DNA of 12,864 bases from Klebsiella pneumoniae (lineage in GTDB: Bacteria > Pseudomonadota > Gammaproteobacteria > Pseudomonadales > Azotimanducaceae), in contig CAMDVY010000031.1 of the NCBI GenBank assembly GCA_945878745.1, forward strand, positions 1 to 12,864, read 5' to 3'. Below the pieces are notes generated by a model. It was not told where the DNA came from and did no database searches. It saw only the letters and a program-made list of their open reading frames with translations. Positions 6,638 through 12,864 of the stretch are shown here, piece by piece (within the stretch, counting starts at the first letter, position 1; each line of letters starts with the position of its first letter). The position numbers and the translations under genes were made by a program.

Positions 6638-6654
6638 GCCCGAGTCTGTCGGGC
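6638..6654 (+). terminator. GC-rich hairpin between kinase and dioxygenase genes
   Basis: GCCCGA (6638-6643) and TCGGGC (6649-6654) form a perfect 6-bp stem with a 5-base loop, seven bases after the kinase stop. No T-run follows (TATCGCC), so it is at best a weak attenuator or terminator. It leaves open whether the dioxygenase at 6737 is on the same transcript. Confidence 0.3.
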
Positions 6655-6736
6655 TATCGCCACGTCTTCTTATGAGAGTGGGCGGTTCGGCAGTGAGTGT
6701 GTATTGTCAGGCTATTCCCGCCAACCGGAGTCTGAC

Positions 6737-8146
6737 ATGGCCAAACCCTTCCCCAATCATCCGCAATTGCGAGGCAACTACGCGCCACTCGGCATGGAGT
6801 GTGATGCGCCTGATCTCGTGATTGAAGGTGAGATACCGCGCGACATCGCCGGCACTTTCTTTCGGAATGGCCCTGATCCTCAATATGCACCGCGTGGTGG
6901 CCACCACTGGTTTGCTGGTGATGGGATGATTCACGCGTTCGCGATCGACAATGGCCGTGTCGCTTATCGAAACCGTTGGGTGCGCACACCTAAGTGGGAG
7001 TGGGAGCACGACGCCGGCGAAGCGTTGTTCGACCCCTTCAACCCATTCAATAGTGATCCGCGTGTGCAGGGCAAGGACTCGACGGTCGCCAACACCAACA
7101 TCGTCTGGCACGGCGGTAAGCTGCTGGCGCTTGAAGAAGCCCATGCGCCGTTCGAGATCGATCCGGTGACACTCGCTTCGAAAGGCGATCATACCTTTGG
7201 TGGCAAGCTCGCAGGTCCGATGACAGCCCATCCCAAGGTAGACCCGGAAACCGGTGAGATGATGTTTTTTGGGTATTCCACGACGGGCCCGTTTTCTGCG
7301 GGCATGTCGTATCACGTGGTCAACCGGAGCGGCGAACTCACCGAATCCCAGACGTTCGAGGCGCCTTACGCCAGCATGGTGCATGACTTCATCACCACAT
7401 CGAAGCATGTGCTTTTTCCCATCTTCCCTCTGACAGGCAGCATGCAGCGCGCGATGAACAGACAGCCCGCTTATGCCTGGGAGCCTGACAAAGGTACGCA
7501 CATTGGCATCATGCCGCGTGGTGGCAAGGTCAGCGATATGCGGTGGTTCAAGGGAGAAGCATGTTATGTCTTTCATCCGATGAACGCGTGGACAGAAGGC
7601 GACAAGGTCATCGCCGATGTCATGAAGTTCGAAGCCGCACCGTTGTTCCCCAATCCGGATGGAACGCCCGGTGACCCGGACAAATCCCAGGCCAGGCTGT
7701 TTCGCTGGACCTTTGATCTGGCGGGAAACTCCGACGACTTCAAGGAAGAACAACTGGACGATCTGGTTGGCGAGTTTCCCCGGCTGGATGAACGCAGGAC
7801 GGGGCTGCGCAATCGTTTCGGTGTCATCGCTGGCAATGTTTCGAGAGAGAAGGGTGATGGTGGTGGCATGAACACCATCGCCTGGTATGACCTGCAGAAG
7901 AAGACGCGACAGCTGCATCGCTTCGGGCCACAGGATGGTACCTCGGAGCCAGTCTTTGTGCCTCGCAGTTCGGCAGCTGTAGAGGGCGATGGTTATCTGA
8001 TGTCGGTGGTGTACAGGGCTGAGGAAAAACGCAGCGACCTGGTGATTATCGACACGCAGGACATCGAAGGGGCGCCGATTGCAGTAGCCAAACTGCCGCA
8101 TCGCATTCCGTTTGGCTTTCATGGGAACTGGAAAGCCGCGACGTAA
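6737..8146 (+). CDS. Carotenoid oxygenase family dioxygenase (CCD/lignostilbene-type)
   Basis: A 469-residue member of the RPE65/carotenoid cleavage family, non-heme iron enzymes that split alkene double bonds of carotenoids, apocarotenoids or stilbenes with O2. All four iron-binding histidines can be placed: His165 (TAHPKVD), His216 (MVHDF), His280 (FHPMNAW) and His462 (PFGFHGNW). Other family marks are FFRNGPDPQY near residue 41, WFAGDGMIHAF near 58, and SEPVFVPR near 403. The length is normal for bacterial members. ATG 6737 was chosen because GGAG sits six bases before it; the frame is open back to 6575, but that part overlaps the kinase gene and is Arg-rich nonsense. A cluster with an aryl-ketone-type cupin, SDR and symporter suggests use of an external substrate rather than pigment synthesis, as no carotenoid synthesis gene is present. 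Confidence 0.92.
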   Translation: MAKPFPNHPQLRGNYAPLGMECDAPDLVIEGEIPRDIAGTFFRNGPDPQYAPRGGHHWFAGDGMIHAFAIDNGRVAYRNRWVRTPKWEWEHDAGEALFDPFNPFNSDPRVQGKDSTVANTNIVWHGGKLLALEEAHAPFEIDPVTLASKGDHTFGGKLAGPMTAHPKVDPETGEMMFFGYSTTGPFSAGMSYHVVNRSGELTESQTFEAPYASMVHDFITTSKHVLFPIFPLTGSMQRAMNRQPAYAWEPDKGTHIGIMPRGGKVSDMRWFKGEACYVFHPMNAWTEGDKVIADVMKFEAAPLFPNPDGTPGDPDKSQARLFRWTFDLAGNSDDFKEEQLDDLVGEFPRLDERRTGLRNRFGVIAGNVSREKGDGGGMNTIAWYDLQKKTRQLHRFGPQDGTSEPVFVPRSSAAVEGDGYLMSVVYRAEEKRSDLVIIDTQDIEGAPIAVAKLPHRIPFGFHGNWKAAT

Positions 8147-8182
8147 GCTGGCGATCCATGGGCTGGATTCGGGTCGGCCCGC

Positions 8183-8225
8183 GTGGAAGGTCAGCTTCCG
8201 TTCGCGCTCGGGAGAGCGCTCCTAC
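8183..8225. repeat. REP-like palindrome pair, first unit of the 8.2-kb cluster
   Basis: The right half has GCGCTC (8204-8209), loop GGGA, GAGCGC (8214-8219), then TCCTAC: a 6-bp stem with a 4-base loop and the GTAGGA tail read on the minus strand. The left half GTGGAAGGTCAGCTTCC folds by GGAAG (8185-8189) with CTTCC (8195-8199). The stem, loop and tail layout is the same as in the unit at 8295-8316. Confidence 0.6.
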
Positions 8226-8249
8226 AATGTTTTTCAGGGTCGGCATCCT

Positions 8250-8316
8250 GTAGGAGCTGTCTTCTGACTGTCGATGTTTGGGTCATCGAAGATCGCGATC
8301 AGGAGATCGCTCCTAC
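8250..8316. repeat. REPIN-type element with 8-bp inverted ends GTAGGAGC/GCTCCTAC
   Basis: The element starts GTAGGAGC (8250-8257) and ends with its exact complement GCTCCTAC (8309-8316). The right half folds by GCGATC (8295-8300), loop AGGA, GATCGC (8305-8310). The left half, GTAGGAGCTGTCTTCTGAC, is a more decayed hairpin. Two REP units facing each other over a short spacer is the layout of REPINs, which are mobilised by RAYT transposases; none is seen here. It lies about 70 bases before the symporter start and could affect mRNA stability or serve as a binding site. Confidence 0.7.
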
Positions 8317-8388
8317 CAAGTTGACGTGGTTCGGTTGACACCCCACCATCCCGGCAGGGGACAACAAGCACAAAGGGTGGGGAGTCAT

Positions 8389-9849
8389 ATGCACGATGGG
8401 CAATCGCAGTCAGCCAAGCCGCTCGAACGTCAACCGATCTTCTGGTTTTACGGCTCCGCATCCATCGCCTACGGCATCAAGGACAATGCCTTCAGCTACC
8501 TGCTGCTGATCTTCGCCAATCAGGTACTGGGCGTTCCTGGCTATCTCGCCTCCATCGCCCTCGCAATTGCGATGTTGTGGGATGCCGTAAGTGATCTCCT
8601 TCTCGGTCACTGGTCTGACAAGACCAGTTCACGGCTGGGTCGACGGCATCCCTTCATGTATGCCGCGCTCCTGGTGGTGCCGGCGTGTTTTTATGCACTG
8701 TTCAATCCGGTGATCGACATCACTCCTGAAAACGGTTTCTGGTATGTGCTGGTCATGGCGCTTCTCATCCGAACCGGGACAACACTGTTCGAGGTGCCGT
8801 CCACAGCCTTGTTGCCTGATCTTGAGAAGGACTACGATCGCCGTAACAAGTGGCTGGCACTACGACATGGTTTTGGCTGGTACGGTGGCAATGGCATCCA
8901 CACCATCAACTTCTTCTTCTGGGTAGGCGGTTACGGTGTCACCGTGGCGACCGGTTACGCAATCTACGGAATCGTCGGTGCGTGTGTCATTGCACTGGCC
9001 ATATTGGTGTCCTCCCTGGGAACGCAGCGCGCTGCAGCGGCATTGCCCCGGCCAGATGACACGTTCAAGTTTGGCGAAATCACCAAGGAAATCAGCCAGA
9101 TTCTGCAATCACTTCGCAATCGCCACTTTGCTGCGTTGTTTGGCTTCGGCCTGACGGTTGGCATAGCGAGCGGCCTCGGAACAGCGCTGTATCTGTACAA
9201 CACGACCTATTTCTTCGGATTCAGTGGTGCGCAAATCGCAACGACAGGGATCTTCGTTCTGTTGTCCCCACTGATTGCTTACTGGGCGGTGCCGTTCTTT
9301 TCTCTCCGACACGGCAAGCCTCGCACGGCCATCGGTGCATTCACGTTTCGACTGATCCTGTATCCCATGCCCTATCTCCTGCTGCTCAACGGCTGGTGGC
9401 CGACCATCGGCAGCTGGGAAAGCCTGGCGATTTACAGTGTATTCATCGTCATGGAAGTGGTGGGTGTTGTCATCGGCGGGGTCATGGTTGATTCGATGAT
9501 GGCGGATGTTGTGGAAGACAGCGAAGTAGCCACAAAGCGGCGTTCCGAAGGGCTGGTCTTTGCAGCGAGAGGCTTTGCGGCCAAGGCTGTGTCAGCGGGT
9601 GGCATCATTGGTGCCGGGGTCATCGTGACCTCGGTGGGCCTGGACTCGATCACCAGCGCCGCGCAGATGACCCATGAGATTCGTGTCGACATCGCGTCCA
9701 CCTTTCTGCCGATTTACCTTGGACTGTTTGTCATCGCGCTGTTCATCATTTCCCGATACGGCATCAATCGTGAACTGCATGCTGAAAACCTTCGCAAGCT
9801 GAGTCAAACGGTGGGTACGCCGATTGAAGAGCAGATTGGCACATCATGA
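8389..9849 (+). CDS. GPH-family (MelB-like) cation symporter, MFS_2 superfamily
   Basis: A 486-residue inner-membrane transporter of the glycoside-pentoside-hexuronide:cation symporter family. The signature WDAVSDLLLGHWSDKTSSRLGRRHPF is at residues 64-89; Asp65 and Asp69 sit with the same spacing as the cation-binding Asp pair of helix II in MelB. Many further hydrophobic helices follow up to FVIALFIISRYG near the C terminus, with a charged central loop around TFKFGEITKEISQ, giving the expected roughly 12 segments. ATG 8389 is preceded by GGGTGGGGAG at four bases; the longer frame back to 8278 would run through a REP element and is rejected. GPH members in marine and soil proteobacteria often sit beside catabolic genes for terpenoid or aromatic compounds, so it may import the cluster's substrate; that is inference, as classical members move sugars. 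Confidence 0.88.
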   Translation: MHDGQSQSAKPLERQPIFWFYGSASIAYGIKDNAFSYLLLIFANQVLGVPGYLASIALAIAMLWDAVSDLLLGHWSDKTSSRLGRRHPFMYAALLVVPACFYALFNPVIDITPENGFWYVLVMALLIRTGTTLFEVPSTALLPDLEKDYDRRNKWLALRHGFGWYGGNGIHTINFFFWVGGYGVTVATGYAIYGIVGACVIALAILVSSLGTQRAAAALPRPDDTFKFGEITKEISQILQSLRNRHFAALFGFGLTVGIASGLGTALYLYNTTYFFGFSGAQIATTGIFVLLSPLIAYWAVPFFSLRHGKPRTAIGAFTFRLILYPMPYLLLLNGWWPTIGSWESLAIYSVFIVMEVVGVVIGGVMVDSMMADVVEDSEVATKRRSEGLVFAARGFAAKAVSAGGIIGAGVIVTSVGLDSITSAAQMTHEIRVDIASTFLPIYLGLFVIALFIISRYGINRELHAENLRKLSQTVGTPIEEQIGTS

Positions 9850-9922
9850 TCGATGCCAACCCTTGAACAAGCCGGGCGAAAAAAACAGAGTCCAACGGCG
9901 CGAGCAGCACGATGCGCAATCC

Positions 9923-11782
9923 ATGCAGCAGATCATCGATGCCAGGCTGTCCCGGCGGGATCTGATAAAAGGCGCCGTGGCCGGTGCGCTGGTTGCTGTG
10001 ACCGGGTGTTCACCCCAGTCGACAGAGCCGGTCGCGCCACGTCGATCCGTCGCCAGCGGCAGGTATTCATTTCCGGAGCTTGTGCGCGGTGTGTCCGAGG
10101 ATCAGGCCGTTGCCGAGGGGTATGTCGCTGATGTGCTGATCCGATGGGGTGATCCACTGTTCTCAGACTCACCGGTGTTTGATCCGCAGCATCTGACTGC
10201 GACGGCGCAAGCGAGACAATTTGGCCAGAACAATGACTTCATTGGTTTTGTGCCCCTGCCGGTCGGAAAGGATCGAGAAGCGCGCGGACTGTTATGTGTC
10301 AATCATGAATACGCATCGTCCAATCTTATGTTCCCGGATTTTTCCTGGGTCTTTCGTGGCTGGATCACGAATGCAACCTGTGATGTCGAACTCGCAGCAC
10401 ATGGTGGCAGCGTTGTTGAAATCGAATTGATCGAGGGGCGCTGGCGGGTGGTGGTGGGCTCTGCGTCCAACCGCAGGCTCATGGCCCGGGGTACACCGAT
10501 CGTACTCACCGGGCCAGCAGCAGGTCACGAGCGCCTGCAAACCCTGGCGGAACCGACGGGGACGAGAGTCGACGGCATGATGAGCAACTGTGCAGGTGGA
10601 ATCACTGCCTGGCACACTTGGTTGAGCTGTGAAGAAAACTTCAACGGCTGTTTTCTCGGCGATGTTGACGAGGCGGAGCCCGAAGCGCGAAACCACGCGA
10701 TCTACGGCATACCCGATGGTTACTACCAATGGGGAATGTTTTATCCCGAATTTGATGTCTCAGCAGAACCACGCTCGCCCAACCGTTACGGTTGGGTCGT
10801 CGAGATTGACCCCCTCAAGCCCAGTTCCATGCCAAAAAAGCGCACCGCCCTGGGCCGCATGAAGCACGAAGGCGCAGAGAGCATCGTTGCCCGGGATGGC
10901 CGTGTCGTGGTGTACATGGGAGATGATGAAAAATTCGAGCACGTGTATAAATTTGTGACGAAAGGTCGGTTCAATGCAGAGGATAGACTGGCCAACGCGG
11001 ATCTGCTCGATGATGGCACGCTCTACGTCGCGCGATTCAACGTCAATGGCACCCTGAACTGGTTGCCGCTCGTGCACGGGAATGGGCCACTGACTGAGGC
11101 CAATGACTTTGCCAGTCAGGCAGATGTTCTCATTGAAACCCGTCGAGCAGCGGATCTGGTCGGAGCAACGCCCATGGATCGTCCCGAAGACATCCAACCG
11201 TCGCCAAAAACAGGCAAGGTGTATGTGATGCTCACCAACAACGACGAACGTACTGCGGAACAGATTGATGCAGCCAATCCTCGTGCGGACAACGTCTTTG
11301 GTCACATCCTGGAAATCACCGAAGACCGGGACGATCACACCGCAGAGTCAGGTCGCTGGGATGTGCTGATTCGTGGTGGAGATCCGTCGGATTCGTCGGT
11401 CGGGGCGCTGTGGCATGCATCGACCAGCGAACATGGCTGGTTTGGATCGCCGGACAATGCGGCTTTCGATGCTGACGGGCGGATGTGGGTGTCGACGGAC
11501 GGCAATGACGGGGGGGACGGACTCTGGGGTGTGGAGACAGAAGGTCCTCTGCGTGGTGCCTCGCGAGCCTTCTATCGCGCACCTGTGGGCGCCGAGGTGT
11601 GTGGCCCCTGTTTTACCCACGATGGAAAGACGCTGTTTCTGGCGATACAGCATCCGGGAGACGGGATGCTCGTTGGGTACGACTCACCAAAGAGTCGCTG
11701 GCCGGATTTCAAGGAGGACGTGCCGCCCCGGTCCTCCGTAGTTGTCATTCACAAGAAAGAAGGGACGGCGTCCAGCGCCTAG
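9923..11782 (+). CDS. PhoX/DUF839 family secreted protein with Tat signal
   Basis: About 619 residues, resembling PhoX alkaline phosphatases (beta-propeller enzymes using iron and calcium) and their DUF839 relatives. The N terminus has a twin-arginine signal, LSRRDLIKG (9-17), then a hydrophobic stretch ending AVTGC at Cys29, which could be a lipobox. Family blocks include GMMSNCAGGITAWHTWLSCEEN (218-239, with Cys223 in the place of the iron-binding Cys), GRMKHEGAE (311-319), DRPEDIQPSPKTGKVYVMLT (419-438), NPRADNVFGHILE (452-464) and SPDNAAFDADGRMWVSTDGN (509-528). The start is uncertain: ATG 9923 has a weak ribosome site, and TTG 9863 or TTG 9824 (overlapping the symporter) would add 20 or 33 residues while keeping the signal. 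No Pho box was seen upstream. It follows the symporter closely and may be co-transcribed; phosphatase activity is likely but unproven. Confidence 0.85.
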   Translation: MQQIIDARLSRRDLIKGAVAGALVAVTGCSPQSTEPVAPRRSVASGRYSFPELVRGVSEDQAVAEGYVADVLIRWGDPLFSDSPVFDPQHLTATAQARQFGQNNDFIGFVPLPVGKDREARGLLCVNHEYASSNLMFPDFSWVFRGWITNATCDVELAAHGGSVVEIELIEGRWRVVVGSASNRRLMARGTPIVLTGPAAGHERLQTLAEPTGTRVDGMMSNCAGGITAWHTWLSCEENFNGCFLGDVDEAEPEARNHAIYGIPDGYYQWGMFYPEFDVSAEPRSPNRYGWVVEIDPLKPSSMPKKRTALGRMKHEGAESIVARDGRVVVYMGDDEKFEHVYKFVTKGRFNAEDRLANADLLDDGTLYVARFNVNGTLNWLPLVHGNGPLTEANDFASQADVLIETRRAADLVGATPMDRPEDIQPSPKTGKVYVMLTNNDERTAEQIDAANPRADNVFGHILEITEDRDDHTAESGRWDVLIRGGDPSDSSVGALWHASTSEHGWFGSPDNAAFDADGRMWVSTDGNDGGDGLWGVETEGPLRGASRAFYRAPVGAEVCGPCFTHDGKTLFLAIQHPGDGMLVGYDSPKSRWPDFKEDVPPRSSVVVIHKKEGTASSA

Positions 11783-12864
11783 TGTACTGATGCATTCTTG
11801 AATATACCTATATGGTGTGATTGTGTAGAACTGTTACCAACCCAGATGTTGGAGCGAACAAGTGCGAGTTGCGTCGAAGGTCGAACTGGATGAAACAGCA
11901 CGCAAGGAATTGTTGAAGCTGTCGCGCTCGAAGAAAGCCAGTGTCAGGCTGGCGCAACGCGCCAGCATTGTGTTGTTGGCAGCGGACGGACTTCAGAATC
12001 AGGAGATCGCAAGCCAGCTGGGTATCGGCCGCCTTCAGGTGGCGCGCTGGCGGGGCAGGTACATCGCCCTGGGTCTGCCGGGTATTGAGCGCGATCTGCC
12101 ACGTGGGGCACCGCCAAAGAAGATCGATGTCGCGCGTCTGATTGAGCTGACCACGCAGAGCAAGCCCGAGAGCGCAACCCACTGGAGCACCCGCACCATG
12201 GCGGCAGAGTTGGGCGTACATTCGGTGACAGTGTCACGCCATTGGCGAGCGAATGGTCTGAAGCCGCATCTCATTGACGGATTCAAGGTCTCTCGAGACC
12301 CAGACTTTGTCGAGAAGCTTGAAGATATCGTCGGGCTGTATATGTCGCCTCCTGAGCACGCACTGGTGTTGTGCTGTGACGAAAAGAGTCAGATCCAGGC
12401 ACTGGATAGAACGCAGCCTGGACTTCCGATCAAGAAAGGACGTGCGGCGACGATGACGCATGACTACAAGCGTCATGGTACGACGACACTATTTGCTGCC
12501 ATGAATGTCCTTGATGGCCAAATCATCTCGCAATGCCAGCCGCGGCATCGGCACGAGGAATGGCTGAAGTTCTTACGCCAGATCGACAAGGAAACGCCGA
12601 AAGACAAGACACTACATCTGATCTGCGATAACTACGCGACGCACAAACATGCGAACGTGAAGAAGTGGTTGGAAAAACATCCCCGCTTTCACGTGCACTT
12701 TACGCCGACCTCGGCGTCCTGGATGAACATGGTCGAACGGTTCTTCCGGGACATTACCGAAAATCGACTGCGTCGCGGGGTGTTTACCAATGTCGGTGAG
12801 TTGACCCGGGCAATCGAGGAATACATCGCGAAACACAACACTCAACCCAAACCGTTCATATGGA
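11783..12864 (+). mobile_element. IS630-family insertion sequence, left part
   Basis: The transposase gene at 11862 and the short A/T-richer leader before it mark the left portion of an IS630-type element that continues past the window. IS630 elements duplicate a TA target. Candidate TA dinucleotides near the end are at 11780-11781 (inside the PhoX stop codon TAG), 11785-11786 and the TATA-rich stretch 11803-11812. The exact left end cannot be fixed without the right terminal repeat, so the start given here is simply the first base after PhoX. Confidence 0.6.
11862..12864 (+). CDS. IS630-family transposase (3' end outside window)
   Basis: 334 residues are visible with no stop or frameshift. 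An N-terminal helix-turn-helix region lies at about residues 33-66 (RASIVLLAADGLQNQEIASQ and on), with a second DNA-binding segment around WSTRTMAAELGVHSVTVSRHW (108-128). The RNase H-like catalytic domain shows the DDE triad: Asp173 in LCCDEKSQIQALDR, Asp256 in LICDNYATH and Glu292 in SWMNMVERFF. The visible end, HNTQPKPFIW, is near the usual C terminus of the family, so only a few tens of residues are missing. Start GTG 11862 has GGAG seven bases upstream. The gene appears intact, so the element could be active if its ends are present. Confidence 0.92.
   Translation, partial: MRVASKVELDETARKELLKLSRSKKASVRLAQRASIVLLAADGLQNQEIASQLGIGRLQVARWRGRYIALGLPGIERDLPRGAPPKKIDVARLIELTTQSKPESATHWSTRTMAAELGVHSVTVSRHWRANGLKPHLIDGFKVSRDPDFVEKLEDIVGLYMSPPEHALVLCCDEKSQIQALDRTQPGLPIKKGRAATMTHDYKRHGTTTLFAAMNVLDGQIISQCQPRHRHEEWLKFLRQIDKETPKDKTLHLICDNYATHKHANVKKWLEKHPRFHVHFTPTSASWMNMVERFFRDITENRLRRGVFTNVGELTRAIEEYIAKHNTQPKPFIW

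Noticed and set aside
5461..6663. 400-codon minus-strand open frame
   Set aside because: It lies opposite the APH-like kinase, has no recognisable domain and is rich in Arg/His as expected for the antisense of a G+C-rich gene; the plus-strand gene has clear kinase motifs.
6575..6736. Upstream extension of the dioxygenase gene
   Set aside because: It overlaps the kinase gene and a hairpin and has no family resemblance; ATG 6737 has GGAG at good spacing.
6707..8122. 471-codon minus-strand open frame
   Set aside because: It is the antisense shadow of the carotenoid-oxygenase gene, whose four iron-binding histidines are all in place on the plus strand.
8278..8388. Upstream extension of the symporter gene
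   Set aside because: The extension would translate a REP element and lacks membrane-protein character; ATG 8389 has a strong ribosome site and gives a normal MelB-like N terminus.
11808..12221. 137-codon minus-strand open frame within the IS element
   Set aside because: It is the antisense shadow of the uninterrupted IS630 transposase frame, which carries the DDE triad.

Overview
The window looks like a chromosomal segment of a Gram-negative bacterium, most likely a gammaproteobacterium. It carries an LPS-transport permease (LptF), an InaA/WaaP-type LPS kinase, a Tat-exported PhoX-family protein and short GTAGGAGC-type REP palindromes of the kind common in that class. The G+C content looks moderately high (judged by eye, not computed). 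Every convincing gene is on the + strand. The long minus-strand reading frames are shadows of + strand genes. No tRNA, rRNA or CRISPR array was seen.

Region 1 (1-945): the 3' end of a DUF3095-family gene enters from the left. A 435-base gap follows, holding a 12-bp direct repeat and a cluster of REP-like inverted repeats. Region 2 (946-3301): a compact envelope operon codes for a SAM-dependent methyltransferase, an InaA-like LPS kinase overlapping it by ATGA, and an LptF-type permease. The lptF frame is interrupted by an in-frame TAA at codon 141, yet the sequence on both sides still reads as good LptF, and no lptG follows. Region 3 (3458-4159): a lone VIT1/CCC1-family metal transporter.

Region 4 (4248-11782): a run of same-strand genes that looks catabolic. 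It comprises an SDR dehydrogenase, a cupin resembling 2,4'-dihydroxyacetophenone dioxygenase, an APH/ACAD10-type kinase translationally coupled to the cupin, a carotenoid-cleavage/lignostilbene-type dioxygenase with all four iron-binding histidines, and a GPH-family (MelB-like) symporter. A Tat-dependent PhoX/DUF839 protein comes last. A plausible reading is uptake of an organic compound by the symporter, oxidative cleavage by the two non-heme iron enzymes, and handling of the products by the SDR and kinase; the substrate cannot be read from the sequence. A second set of REP palindromes lies between the dioxygenase and symporter genes, and four 13-bp tandem repeats lie between the SDR and cupin genes. 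Region 5 (about 11783-12864): the left part of an IS630-family insertion sequence whose DDE transposase runs off the right edge.

The points most worth a second look are the broken lptF in an LPS-modification operon, the two-dioxygenase catabolic cluster of unknown substrate, and the REP/REPIN family shared by the two largest gaps.
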